From contig JAFLBX010000002.1 in the NCBI GenBank assembly GCA_017303675.1, positions 1 to 64,000 on the forward strand: a stretch of DNA of 64,000 nt. Direction: 5' to 3'. Both the position numbers and the translations under genes were made by a program. Below, one piece after another: positions 10,901 through 19,180 of the stretch. Each line of letters starts with the position of its first letter. Within the stretch, counting starts at the first letter, position 1. The DNA comes from Ignavibacteria bacterium (lineage in GTDB: Bacteria; Bacteroidota; Ignavibacteria; Tepidaquicellales; OLB5). The notes under the pieces were generated by a model, which was not told the origin of the DNA, ran no database searches, and saw nothing but the letters and a program-made list of their open reading frames with translations.

Positions 10901-11163
10901 TATTTCAAATTAGGTCCGCCAGATCTCCTTGGTATTGCAGAAGTTCGTTGATCTAAAAAAGACAATCTCGGATAATGATTACCTAGAATTTTACCATTAA
11001 ATACTGCACTTACCGGAAAAAATTGAGCATATATTGGAACACTTGAGAAATTACTTACGAAAATTTCTACATATTCTTCAACATCAGTCGAGTCATCATA
11101 TTGAGAATATAATAAATGTATATGTAATATACATATTAAAACTAAACTGGTTATTGTTTTCAT
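7969..11163 (-). CDS. Large secreted parallel beta-helix protein with T9SS C-terminal domain
   Basis: 1064 aa. The signal peptide is about residues 1-20 (ending LLYSQ). The N-terminal domain (to about 240) is shared with the broken copy at 1-1363. Residues about 290-770 are short repeated strands with many Asn and Gly (DDILIKDCST, NSNGTIEYNIVNNF), as in right-handed parallel beta-helices. Residues about 800-940 are helical and TPR-like. The T9SS tail has [36 protein letters not shown] and KKMVLIK. Eleven residues between its first two strands (LLRGVSEGRGV) are encoded by an inserted palindrome at about 8155-8190. The start overlaps the stop of the 11163-12608 gene, so the pair is translationally coupled. 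Confidence 0.88.
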   Translation of the reverse strand: MKTITSLVLICILHIHLLYSQYDDSTDVEEYVEIFVSNFSSVPIYAQFFPVSAVFNGKILGNHYPRLSFLDQRTSAIPRRSGGPNLKYLVGLDGYALNNRGPYEGYYQIPVGGNMLLDENSSGSNSADAEFGYGIWKLALYYVVDEVFYLINSNPIILDYRDMNYSYGGANSMAVDLDINIYNTTGLNAIKYRWFGGPGYTCDEISLFDPNLPILEQNIIKCYKQYHKYINGNLLVPEVTPNIGIHGISKSDELLYPIDGTNSSIVPSPYTIPYQENPGKLYSPLYINFNHHAKIKCGKIFSVENGSYLLLYSTNNGFNYAQFTVGDNPTSNCNAVFINQTGGYIYLLRNTQFFVENGSQLYLEKNSHISMNNFGAAVRIKTGSTYCNKGAFISGGKIIIDRGVTYCIPDPPSRISNYLQDSANVILETGAEFVIPDSTTYIFEGNETALICNDSSTIKFGKGSKLIFEDGARINANGCKFTSYDSTDTWDGIYLSDDANDTLINCVIQNAYNGINITQPTSIGLTEYSTVINNCTFKNTTSTKLLNQVYIDGADDILIKDCSTESGISSGFASCIVMQYCPSGSVVITDNSFSNCDIGITAIQSSPYIARNTITGLTGSGTGLYLDNSNGTIEYNIVNNFEKSVECSYSSPYLLKNTFNNASDMIVQLYSASVPVMRPVNSGTVTRWLGGNNILAGMPVSGAMVLEKESYPMMDSGYNLISVNGYNYISGELDGDLEATMNYWFDSPPVTAYFDVSGGEVIYDPLFNGTSLPNMDYFELNSIGFGMYDSVFVIDNGDNPFAGSLFMQAYSNEMSGNYSTAISKYKDVVSEYKTSTFATVSLARIFNCLEKNNGSVTDYNNIQSYYANIKSDTNNTKESREISEDFVIKSKVRQGNIMEAVSDYDNIYQNNQNTHKGTHALLNKLCLLKYGSGGDNPNSGSTTESKINVLSLISGKTLNQNISSNTKNTPRSFKLHQNYPNPFNPTTTIRYEIPLLRGVSEGRGVFITIKIYDLLGREVFSVNEYKQAGSYEMEFDGSDLASGLYIYQINSGVFSDSKKMVLIK
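8155..8190. repeat. Palindromic repeat inserted in frame inside a T9SS tail
   Basis: The inverted repeat CCCCTCTcaAGAGGGG lies inside the 1064-aa coding sequence, with a second short palindrome (GTCCTTCGGAC) beside it. It encodes the extra residues LLRGVSEGRGV in the loop between the first two strands of the sorting domain. Related palindromes occur between genes at 4667 and 34076-34180. Confidence 0.75.
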
Positions 11164-12608
11164 TATTTTAATAAGATTAATTTATTTGATTTTGAATATA
11201 AAATTGATTTATTGGTGAGAGAATTTACAGTAAGTTGATAAACATATATGCCAGAAGAATAACTATTACCATCAAAGTTCACAGTATATTTTGCTGGATT
11301 TAAGGTAGTGTTCAACAACGTATTTATTTCATTACCTAAGATATCAAAAATCCTTAATTGGACATTTGAGGAGTTTAGAATTTCGAAAGTAATAGTTGTT
11401 TTTGCATTAAATGGATTTGGGTAATTTTGATATAAACTAAATTTTGAAGTTATTTCCGTTGAAATTATATTAATGCCAATCGGATTGTACTCACCATTTT
11501 TATCAAGCTTTAATATATATCCATCATCCTGTTGAATATCTGTTCTACCTACAATAATTGCTCCACTATCTGTAGTCTGCTTAATATTCCAAGCCGAATT
11601 TGTATTGCCAAAGAATCCATACATTTTTTTCCATATATCAACCCCATTACTGTCAATTTTTCTTACCCTAATTGGATGGTTAGAAATTGAATCGTTAAAA
11701 CCGCAAGTTAATACTCCACCATCGAAAGTTGGTGCAATACTATAATTTGTACTTGAAAAAGTTGTATCATATCCTTTAAGCCATAAAAATGAACCATCAT
11801 TTGAAAATTTTGCTAAAAAGGCATCAAGATCATTATAATTTCCTCCAACAAAAAAACTACCACTTTTAATTTCTGTTAGACTCCTAACGTTTGGATAAAA
11901 AAATCCTGGGACACTTGTAAACCACAATTGGTTACCAGTAAGATTTAACTTAACAAGGAAAATCTCTGTTGGTTGCGAACCAGAAGGAAAATAATCACCA
12001 GTTAAAATTAAGTAACCATCTGAAAAAATCATATCAGCATAACCTCCCAAATAAAATGAGCTTGAATAAACTGAATCCCAAATTTTAGTTCCATCTGAAT
12101 TATATTTGGATAAATATGGATAAAAATTCCCTGGGAAATATTGTCCGCACATAAAATAGCTACCGTCATTTACCTGTAATATTTTATTTATTCTTAGGTT
12201 TTCATCATAAAAATTACCAATAATTAGTATATTACCATTTATATCAAATTTTACAAAACTTCCATTTACTCCAGATAATGCATAATTATTATCATTTGTT
12301 TTTATTACGCTCGTAGCTTCATCACGGTCTAATTTTCTTGACCATAATGTATCACCATTCTCATTAAATCTAACAATATACATGTAATCATTTATAAAAC
12401 TTTCTCGATCTCTGCCAACTGCAATATAACCGTTATCCGGGGTTTGTATTACTGAATGAAAATATTGTATTCCTGGTGCAATAATTGCTTTCTGCCATGT
12501 TATACTCTGTCCAAAACTTGTGCTGCACCCAATAACAATTAACATCACAGCAAAGTAAAATGCTTTAGCATTTATAAATTTTGTTGATTTTTTAGTTTTT
12601 TTAAGCAT
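11163..12608 (-). CDS. Secreted repeat (propeller-like) protein with T9SS C-terminal domain
   Basis: 481 aa, paralogue of the 1381-2838 gene. An N-terminal hydrophobic segment ends near CSTSFGQ. The repeat units carry Q-T-x-D-N-G-Y-I-A-V-G and F-N-E-N-G-D-T-L-W-S. The T9SS tail is [36 protein letters not shown] and KLILLK; note NPFNA in place of NPFNP. The proteins have diverged much more than their upstream DNA. Its stop codon shares a base with the start of the beta-helix gene. Function beyond surface display or secretion cannot be read from sequence. Confidence 0.85.
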   Translation of the reverse strand: MLKKTKKSTKFINAKAFYFAVMLIVIGCSTSFGQSITWQKAIIAPGIQYFHSVIQTPDNGYIAVGRDRESFINDYMYIVRFNENGDTLWSRKLDRDEATSVIKTNDNNYALSGVNGSFVKFDINGNILIIGNFYDENLRINKILQVNDGSYFMCGQYFPGNFYPYLSKYNSDGTKIWDSVYSSSFYLGGYADMIFSDGYLILTGDYFPSGSQPTEIFLVKLNLTGNQLWFTSVPGFFYPNVRSLTEIKSGSFFVGGNYNDLDAFLAKFSNDGSFLWLKGYDTTFSSTNYSIAPTFDGGVLTCGFNDSISNHPIRVRKIDSNGVDIWKKMYGFFGNTNSAWNIKQTTDSGAIIVGRTDIQQDDGYILKLDKNGEYNPIGINIISTEITSKFSLYQNYPNPFNAKTTITFEILNSSNVQLRIFDILGNEINTLLNTTLNPAKYTVNFDGNSYSSGIYVYQLTVNSLTNKSILYSKSNKLILLK

Positions 12609-12618
12609 ATTTTAATAA

Positions 12619-12920
12619 TTCGGTTTGTATCAGTTTGGCTTGTTTCCCGTTTTCACAGTAAACTCAAAGGATTCGGGTTTTATATATAATTATATATTTC
12701 AAATTAATATAAAATCAAACTATAGTCAAGCGTAAAATTGTAAATTATTAATCAATTTAAGCTATTTTGGCAAACAAAACAAATACCGGTAAATTAATTT
12801 CGGAATTATATTCATCAAGGCTCGGGTATCGCATAAAATTCTATTGGTAATAATAGTTACATTGCAAATATCATACAGCAAATAAGGCAATACAATGATT
12901 TAGGTCATAAAAAACCTGCC
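12619..12920. repeat. 300-bp duplicated upstream region, copy B
   Basis: Counterpart of 2855-3157, directly upstream of the 12608 start. The AT-rich core, the ACCGGTAAATTAATTTCGG block and the CATCAAGGCTCGGGTAT block match copy A. The spacer to 13127 then differs, holding a second AAACCTG element and the 62-nt repeat. Confidence 0.85.
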
Positions 12921-13127
12921 AGGTTTTAATGATAAATGAAACCGTAACCGAACCCTTTTCCAACGGGACTCCGCTGGAGCAGGGTTCGTATAAGTTAAAG
13001 TAAAATCTAAACGAGCCCTTAAAACCTAAGGCCTGATTTTGAGAGTGGCTCGGCTGCAAAAAGCGAAAACCTGCAAGGTCTTTAAGACCTGGCAGGTTTT
13101 TAGAAACTTTCTGAAATTCACTCTTTG
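12921..13127. other. Non-coding spacer with 62-nt exact repeat, copy 2
   Basis: No gene seen. 13038-13099 is an exact copy of 7870-7931 with the AAACCTGC / GCAGGTTT hairpin, and lies 29 nt beyond the stop of the gene at 13128. An additional short palindrome, AACCTGCCAGGTT, lies at about 12915-12927. A GGGACTCCGCTGGAG stretch at about 12963 resembles the core of the AGACGTTCC-type hairpins elsewhere. Confidence 0.7.
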
Positions 13128-14750
13128 CTACTTCACCAATATCATCTTCTTGCTTTCCTTAAATCCCGCAGTCTCAAGAGTATAAAAATAAACTCCGCTT
13201 GGTTCATTCGCCGCATTCCACTTAGCGGAATATTTTCCCGGCTTCAGGTCCTGCTCAGCCAGTGTTTTAACCAATGCTCCAGCGGAATTATATATCTTAA
13301 GCGTTGTAAATCCTCCGCGCAGCACATTAAAATATATCTTTGTTTCGGGGTTAAACGGATTTGGATAGTTCTGCTCTAAACTGAAATTCTTCGGTACTTC
13401 GGTGCCAATCTGTTCTACGCCAATTGTAGTATAATCAATTATCGCGCTCCATATCCTGAACACCGCATCCGGCTGATTGCTCATCCACACTGGATAAAGC
13501 TTGCCGTTGCCCGATGTAAGCCCCAGGTTATCACCCATATTTCCCCCGCCTGCGCCTGAAACAGGGCTGGGTCTGAATCTTTGTGTGGTAACTTTATAAT
13601 CTGTCCATGTATTTCCGCCGTTATCTGATCTTGAAAGATATACATCCACGGAGTCCGCGGAATTTCTGCTGTCATAATATATAATATTAAGCCCGCCGTT
13701 CTCATCAACTCTTACTGCTGGAAAGAACTGGTTGCGCCCGTTATTTATAGGGTCCTGGTTAACGCGTACACCGCTGCTCCATGAGTTGCCGTCATCTGTT
13801 GAGCGGAACATAACAATATCAGGGTCATTGCCGGCCGGCGCAAGATTTTTACTTGTTGTTGCGATATATATCCAGCCGTTGCGGCTGCCGCCTGATTTAT
13901 CTATATCAATTACCGGGAAGCTGTTCGCTCTGATTGTCCACGGTGAAAGTGTTGAAGTCCTGATACCATTGATATCTATTGCGTTTTCATTTACAGTATA
14001 GCTCACTCCACCATTAGTTGAGCGTGATATTCCAATGTAATCTTCTGTGAAAGGGGAGTTGGGTATTGATGATGCCCATGTTATGAATAATGTGCCCTGG
14101 GAATTTACACCAATTGCGGGACCGTATGAACGGTTGCCACTAAAACCATTATTAACATTTATTATTGATGACCAGTTTGAACCGCTGTTAGTTGTGTATG
14201 ACATTACTATCCTGAAAGGTGAAACAAAATAAGTCCACGCAAGATAGCTTCTGCCGTAAAAGGGACTTGCCGGCGCGTCGTCAGTTCCCGGGGAGCCTTT
14301 ATCAACATCGACATTTGATTGTATTGTTATATTGGCAGACCAGTTCGCGCCTAAATTTGTTGAAGTGTTCGCAAACATTCCGGATTGGATATTGCCTAAA
14401 TGTGTCAATATATAAATACCATTTTTATCTATTATAGTACCGGGGTCACCTCCGTGATTTTGAACAGGAATACCGGAGCAAACATCGCTTCCGAACCAGT
14501 TCAAACCGCCGTTGGTTGAAAAATACGTGCCTTCACTTCTTGAATTCAGGTTGATTGTATATGCGCTGGCAAAAAGTATCTGGGGGTTAGACTGGTGCCT
14601 TGAAATTGTAGGCTCTATCTGGTTAAATGCCGAAGGAAATATCTGGAAATTCGTCCATTGAGAGCTTGTTTTTTCTTCAGCAAAAAAAAGGCTGAATGAG
14701 AACACAAAAATTATTGTTGTTATGTTGAGCGGAAATGATAATATTTTCAT
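13128..14750 (-). CDS. Secreted BNR/sialidase-fold repeat protein with T9SS C-terminal domain
   Basis: About 540 aa from the ATG at 14750. This start is preferred over the upstream ATG at 14792 because an AGAAGGGAAAA ribosome site precedes it and it begins directly with a signal peptide (MKILSFPLNIT...). The body carries BNR/Asp-box-like units (STNGGLNWFGSD, STDDGNSWSSGV, RSDNGGNTWTDY), the pattern of six-bladed sialidase-like propellers. No convincing sialidase catalytic set is visible, so a binding or structural role is as likely as an enzyme. The T9SS tail is [42 protein letters not shown]. Confidence 0.85.
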   Translation of the reverse strand: MKILSFPLNITTIIFVFSFSLFFAEEKTSSQWTNFQIFPSAFNQIEPTISRHQSNPQILFASAYTINLNSRSEGTYFSTNGGLNWFGSDVCSGIPVQNHGGDPGTIIDKNGIYILTHLGNIQSGMFANTSTNLGANWSANITIQSNVDVDKGSPGTDDAPASPFYGRSYLAWTYFVSPFRIVMSYTTNSGSNWSSIINVNNGFSGNRSYGPAIGVNSQGTLFITWASSIPNSPFTEDYIGISRSTNGGVSYTVNENAIDINGIRTSTLSPWTIRANSFPVIDIDKSGGSRNGWIYIATTSKNLAPAGNDPDIVMFRSTDDGNSWSSGVRVNQDPINNGRNQFFPAVRVDENGGLNIIYYDSRNSADSVDVYLSRSDNGGNTWTDYKVTTQRFRPSPVSGAGGGNMGDNLGLTSGNGKLYPVWMSNQPDAVFRIWSAIIDYTTIGVEQIGTEVPKNFSLEQNYPNPFNPETKIYFNVLRGGFTTLKIYNSAGALVKTLAEQDLKPGKYSAKWNAANEPSGVYFYTLETAGFKESKKMILVK

Positions 14751-14823
14751 GAAATTTTCCCTTCTGCAAATCATTATTGTAAATTTAGCCATTATGCATT
14801 TTTATAAAAATACTAAAACAAGA

Positions 14824-15411
14824 TCAGTTAGATATTACTGCATGAGATTTTCTTCTCATCCTTTTGGGACCGAACCAAAGCCAGAATCCCGTTATTGTGA
14901 ATAGTAACAACGATAAACCCATAATAGTTGTATAGATAAGCTTAAATATTTCATTTTTGGTCTCAAAAAAATAATCCAATAATGAGCCGTCATGAATATT
15001 TTCTATGAAATCAGAGCGCCTGCGCTCAATATGCAGCAGCTTTCCGGTTGCCGCATCAAGCTGAATTCCCCAATAGCCTTCAATGAATACAAATTTTACC
15101 ATTCCCTTATCAGGTCGTGCGTCAATTCTTTCAAGCTCTGTAGAAAGTGCTGGCGAAATAGAATCTTTTGCAATTTTGCACGCAATTGTATGCAGACTGT
15201 CAAAGCTGATCCAGTTCTTAACGTCAGTTGAGCTCCCTTTGTAAGATTCCGGCAGAATATAACCTCCGCTGTTCTTTTTCCAGCCTAAAGTTAAACCTGT
15301 TAATGCAGTTAAGAAAAAGAATATAAAAAGCAGCGCGCCTGTTGTCCTGTGAACCTTCCTGAAAAGCCTTAATATTGATGCCTGTTGTTTCCTCTTGGAA
15401 ATATCCTGCAT
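14824..15411 (-). CDS. PepSY-associated transmembrane protein
   Basis: 195 aa. An N-terminal arginine-rich stretch with FRKVHRTTGA leads into a first membrane helix (about 23-45). A periplasmic PepSY-like segment follows (WGIQLDAATGKLLHIERRRSDFIENIHDGSLL), then a second helix (about 157-178) ending FWLWFGPKRMRRK. This layout is known from PepSY-TM proteins coupled to TonB-dependent siderophore/iron uptake, where they are thought to help reduce or move iron at the inner membrane. It follows the TonB receptor gene on the same strand by 102 nt, which supports that link. Confidence 0.8.
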   Translation of the reverse strand: MQDISKRKQQASILRLFRKVHRTTGALLFIFFFLTALTGLTLGWKKNSGGYILPESYKGSSTDVKNWISFDSLHTIACKIAKDSISPALSTELERIDARPDKGMVKFVFIEGYWGIQLDAATGKLLHIERRRSDFIENIHDGSLLDYFFETKNEIFKLIYTTIMGLSLLLFTITGFWLWFGPKRMRRKSHAVISN

Positions 15412-15435
15412 TATTATAAAATCGAATTTATTATA

Positions 15436-15490
15436 AAGGCAGGGCTGATTTTCCCGCTGATTTTTTTTTCAGCTCAAAAGACCCTGCCTT
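15436..15490. repeat. AAGGCAGGG inverted repeat, copy downstream of receptor gene
   Basis: Arms AAGGCAGGG (15436-15444) and CCCTGCCTT (15482-15490) enclose a second hairpin, GCTGA-T-rich-TCAGC. It lies between the receptor stop and the PepSY start. A near copy is upstream of the receptor at 17717-17780. It could be an attenuator or an intercistronic processing/termination site. Confidence 0.6.
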
Positions 15491-15513
15491 ATGTGATAAT
15501 GTAAATATGATTA

Positions 15514-17664
15514 CTACCTGAACATATATGCCAGTGTCAAGCCGCCAAAGAAGTTTCTCCCCGGACCTGACTCGTAATAATCTTTGTTTGCATCTGAATT
15601 GATATTGATAAATGCTACGTACTTTTTATCGGCAATATTATTCAAACCGCCGTATGCTACAAGCCTGAATTTATCAAAGTTCAGATCAAAGCCGATCTGT
15701 GCATTGATAAGTGAATATGATGCAGTTTTCAGACTGTCAACATTTGCGTCATTAACGAACATTTCACCTACATGCTGGAAGTTCGATTTAACATACACAG
15801 TATATTTTTTTGCGAAAGTATGCTGGTACATTATATCGCCTGAAAGAAACATCTTCGGGTTCGAAGGTTCGAAGTTCCCACTGTAATCTACGTTAGTTAA
15901 TGTACCGGTTGAATCTATTGTTCCGGCTTCGTATTTATCGTATTTGAAATCCTGGTATGTAAATGCGCCTTTTAATGTCAGCCCTTTTACTACCTCTGAA
16001 TTTACTCCTACTTCAATACCTGTTCTTTTTGATACAGCCGCATTCCTGAAATAAACATCGCCGTCAACAACAAATGGAACGATTACATCTTCTATCTTTG
16101 TGTTGTAGAATGATAGTTCAAAAAATGTGTTCTTGAAATATTTCTTCTTAAAGCTAGCTATTTCTCCCTTTATACCTGCCTCAAAGCTGGTTGATTTCTG
16201 AGGCTTAAGGTCAGGGTTAATGGTATGCTGTCCGTTATCAGATGAATATACATAGTTATCCAGCTCATTTCCGGCAGGGGAATCGAACCCTAAGCCAAAT
16301 GATGTGTACAGCGCAATATGCGGTGTCAGCTTAAAGTTCAGTGCTGCCTTTGGTGTGAACTCTGCGAAGATCCTAGTCGTATCACGGAAGCCCGCAAGCT
16401 CATCCTGGAAATCGTAAATAACCCTGTCATACCTGCCGCTTACAAGCAATGATAGCTTTTGCGGAATGAGCTCAAACTGGTCTAAAGCGTAAGCTCCAAC
16501 ATTTGCAATCACTTCATTTGATACACCAATTAGGTCATCTCCTTTAACTCCGCCGGCGTTAGTGAATTCGCGTATCGGTCCATCCTGGTAGAACAGGTCA
16601 GTTCCGATTGTGAATTCATTTGTCCGCTGATTGGATTTAAGCTTGCCGCCAAATGTGTATTTGTTAACATACCTGAATGAACCCCCGATACCGTTTCTGG
16701 TGAAAAGCCGGTATGTTCTTGCGACCCTGTCAAATATTTTGATAGTTCCGTAACCGGTGGCTTCAAAGGTATGTTTCATGTTACCTTTTTCAAGGCTTGT
16801 AAGTAGTGTAACTCCAACTCTGCCTTTCCTGGAATATCTTTTCTCGTCACGATTAAGGGATCTTATATTGGCAGCGGTATCATTTGTATTATACTGCTCA
16901 AGCGTTAAAGCTCCCGGCAGCTTTATAAGTCCGTTGACGTAATAACCGTAAACAGAAAGTTTTGAGTTCGGTGCGAAATCTGCCTCGAACAGACTGTTCA
17001 GCCTGTGCTGGTATTCCTGGCTGTGCTGCCTGTAACCTGCATAGTTCTGGTAGCTGTACGAGGACATGAATCTTGAGTTTTTTGAATTTATTCCCATCTT
17101 GAACCCGTTCTTGCGGAGATCATATGAGCCGAATTCATTGTTAAGCTGGAAAAATGAAACCGGGAAGTATTTATCAGTAAGAAAGTTTATTACACCACCG
17201 GGTGCGTTTGTATACAATGATGATGAATAACCCCTTACCAGCTCGATCCTTCCTATTGCATCGAAATCAATAGCCTCTATCCTGGTCTGTCCGTCAGGTT
17301 CTGATTCCGGGATCCCGTCAAGCAGTATCCTTACGCCTCTGATACCTGTATTTGAACGGCTGCCGTATCCGCGGATAGTTATTCTGGTGTCGTGATTTCC
17401 ATATCTTGGTTGTAGAAATAAACCTGGGATAGTTTGAAGTATATCCTGAACGCCAACCTTCCTGCTGGTTATCCAGTTTGTCTGGTTTATTCTCATAACC
17501 GGGTATGGTATATCTATGATTTTTTGCTCTACTCTTGTTCCGGTTATAATTATCTCATCTGTTTTGTATTCAAGTGAATCAACAGGGTCATCCTGTGAAT
17601 ACAACGTTGATGTATAAATTCCTAACAGGCATAGCAGAACAAGAAACCTATAATTTATGAACAT
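15514..17664 (-). CDS. TonB-dependent outer-membrane receptor (probable iron/siderophore type)
   Basis: 716 aa. Signal peptide to about residue 23 (TLYSQ). DEIIITGTR near residue 35 resembles a TonB box. Plug domain about 45-155 with VQDILQTIPGLFLQPRYGN, ITIRGYGSRSNTGIRGV and GRIELVRGYSSSLYTNAPGGVINF. The rest is a 22-strand-type barrel that ends in an aromatic strand (FFGGLTLAYMFR). The protein would move a chelated metal or other ligand across the outer membrane with TonB energy. The PepSY-TM gene downstream points to iron. A small exported protein lies upstream and similar hairpins lie on both sides of the gene. Confidence 0.9.
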   Translation of the reverse strand: MFINYRFLVLLCLLGIYTSTLYSQDDPVDSLEYKTDEIIITGTRVEQKIIDIPYPVMRINQTNWITSRKVGVQDILQTIPGLFLQPRYGNHDTRITIRGYGSRSNTGIRGVRILLDGIPESEPDGQTRIEAIDFDAIGRIELVRGYSSSLYTNAPGGVINFLTDKYFPVSFFQLNNEFGSYDLRKNGFKMGINSKNSRFMSSYSYQNYAGYRQHSQEYQHRLNSLFEADFAPNSKLSVYGYYVNGLIKLPGALTLEQYNTNDTAANIRSLNRDEKRYSRKGRVGVTLLTSLEKGNMKHTFEATGYGTIKIFDRVARTYRLFTRNGIGGSFRYVNKYTFGGKLKSNQRTNEFTIGTDLFYQDGPIREFTNAGGVKGDDLIGVSNEVIANVGAYALDQFELIPQKLSLLVSGRYDRVIYDFQDELAGFRDTTRIFAEFTPKAALNFKLTPHIALYTSFGLGFDSPAGNELDNYVYSSDNGQHTINPDLKPQKSTSFEAGIKGEIASFKKKYFKNTFFELSFYNTKIEDVIVPFVVDGDVYFRNAAVSKRTGIEVGVNSEVVKGLTLKGAFTYQDFKYDKYEAGTIDSTGTLTNVDYSGNFEPSNPKMFLSGDIMYQHTFAKKYTVYVKSNFQHVGEMFVNDANVDSLKTASYSLINAQIGFDLNFDKFRLVAYGGLNNIADKKYVAFININSDANKDYYESGPGRNFFGGLTLAYMFR

Positions 17665-17965
17665 TATATGCTCCTGTATTAATTTTTATTTTTTTCATTC
17701 TATAAATAAATATTCTGAAGGCAGGGTGAGATAATATCCATAACGCCTTTACCGGCGAAAATCGGTCAATACCTGCCTTCTTCTTATCACAAATGAAATA
17801 TAGCTAAAATCTTTGCTGCAGGCAATCTTATAAAATAACCGCTATAAAAAGCACACTGAATCATTATGACCAAACGGAGGATGCAGATCATAACAATGTA
17901 TTCAAGCGCCCTTTAAAAAAGAACGATTTTATTCAGATAACCTGAAGCAATTTTAAGCTGTGAAA
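17665..17965. other. Receptor upstream region with hairpin
   Basis: Non-coding. Arms GAAGGCAGG (17717-17725) and CCTGCCTTC (17772-17780) form a hairpin with an inner CGCC GGTAAA GGCG stem. It lies about 50-115 nt before the receptor start, where a leader element would be. It is not a cobalamin riboswitch that I can recognise. A second AT-rich part, 17800-17965, shows nothing clear. Confidence 0.5.
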
Positions 17966-18304
17966 TTATGAAAATGAGGGTTTAGCCGGTGGAGCTCTTC
18001 CGCGGTATATTTCCGAGACGTCACTCTTTGGAGGAATAAAGTTTAAAATACAGATCAAGCCGATAACCGGCGGATCAATTTTTAATGAATCAATGATCTC
18101 GTTAAAATCAATTGTCTGGGTTTCTGTAAGTATGCAGGCAAAGAAGATGAATTCGCCCTTCGCCATTTCCTTGGTAAGATCAGCTCCGACCACAAAAAAT
18201 GACACAAATAGTAAGATCAGAATATTGTCCACTATCTTTGAATTTTCACGAAATAGCGGAGTAGATTTGATCTTCCTTGCAATATTTCCTGCTGCTCTGA
18301 ACAA
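17966..18304 (-). CDS. Small exported protein with C-terminal GRAPPA motif
   Basis: 112 aa from a TTG at 18304. A single hydrophobic segment (about residues 27-43, ILILLFVSFFVVGA) could be a signal anchor. The C-terminus is EIYRGRAPPAKPSFS. The gene sits upstream of the receptor gene on the same strand. The gene at 26005 has the same logic: a tiny exported protein ending in a RAPP motif before a TonB receptor. No domain is recognised and the exact start is uncertain. A role in metal sensing or delivery is only an inference from position. Confidence 0.55.
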   Translation of the reverse strand: MFRAAGNIARKIKSTPLFRENSKIVDNILILLFVSFFVVGADLTKEMAKGEFIFFACILTETQTIDFNEIIDSLKIDPPVIGLICILNFIPPKSDVSEIYRGRAPPAKPSFS

Positions 18305-18452
18305 ATTTAATCTTAAAATTTTGGAAATATAAATACTTACTTCTGATATTATAATAAATTTATTCTGTATATAAAATGATATTATATTATCGATTTCTAA
18401 TGATTTTGACTAATATTTTTATTGATATGCGGTAGTAATGGAATTTATACAT

Positions 18453-18490
18453 AAAAAAAGGTATTGCCGTTATAATGCAATACCTTTAAA
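18453..18490 (-). terminator. Rho-independent terminator of the 18513 gene
   Basis: Stem AAAGGTATTGC / GCAATACCTTT (18457-18467 and 18477-18487) followed on the minus strand by a run of seven T. It begins about 25 nt beyond the stop of the minus-strand gene at 18513. Confidence 0.85.
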
Positions 18491-18512
18491 AGTTTGAATT
18501 TAAATTGTAGCT

Positions 18513-19040
18513 TTATACAGTATTCAATATCTGCTCGCGCTGGTCAAACATTTTTACAAGCTCATCTAAAAGCAGGCTGGTCTTTTCCATATCTGCCTTT
18601 ATATCAACATTGGCTTTTGAATTGTTCTCCATATCAGTGCATGCTGCTGAAATTACATCCACGTTGTTAAGCAGGCCGGCATCAAACTGGTATAGCTGGT
18701 TTAGCTTATCTTCTTTTACCTTTACAACATCAAATGCTCCGCTGTAGCCTCTGGCGGCTGCTTTGAACTTGCCCGTGCAAAGTTGCAGCTTTTTATCGAG
18801 TTTATCAATACCATCTGATTCGAACAGCTTGCCGCGTTGTGAAAGGTTGATCGTCACATTTTTCAGCTTTACCTGGTTTGCATCAAGCCTCTGCGCCAGG
18901 GTATTCCTTAATATTGTATCAAGTTCACGGGAATTATCCCTGTTTACATAACCGTCATATCCCGGTATTATCCTGGTTATCTTTTCTAAAAAATTCTCTT
19001 TTGATTTTACAGCGTCAAGCTGCTGGTTTAAGTCTGCCAT
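18513..19040 (-). CDS. Hypothetical soluble coiled-coil protein
   Basis: 175 aa, no signal peptide or membrane helix. It is mostly helical with charged heptad-like stretches (SKENFLEKITRIIPGYDGYVNRDNSRELDTIL; DIKADMEKTSLLLDELVKMF). I do not recognise the family. It is monocistronic: its own terminator lies at 18453-18490, and it diverges from the 19181 gene. The reading frame is well formed and ends just before the terminator, so the gene is real. Confidence 0.8.
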   Translation of the reverse strand: MADLNQQLDAVKSKENFLEKITRIIPGYDGYVNRDNSRELDTILRNTLAQRLDANQVKLKNVTINLSQRGKLFESDGIDKLDKKLQLCTGKFKAAARGYSGAFDVVKVKEDKLNQLYQFDAGLLNNVDVISAACTDMENNSKANVDIKADMEKTSLLLDELVKMFDQREQILNTV

Positions 19041-19180
19041 AATATTATTATTTTAATTTATTAATTTTCAATTGAACAAAAATACTATTTCCTCCCGTTA
19101 AATCAAATAGTTTGTTCACTTGCATTTACTGAAATCTTATTGCAATTTAGAAACATTCTCTCATTAAATTCTGAAATTAT

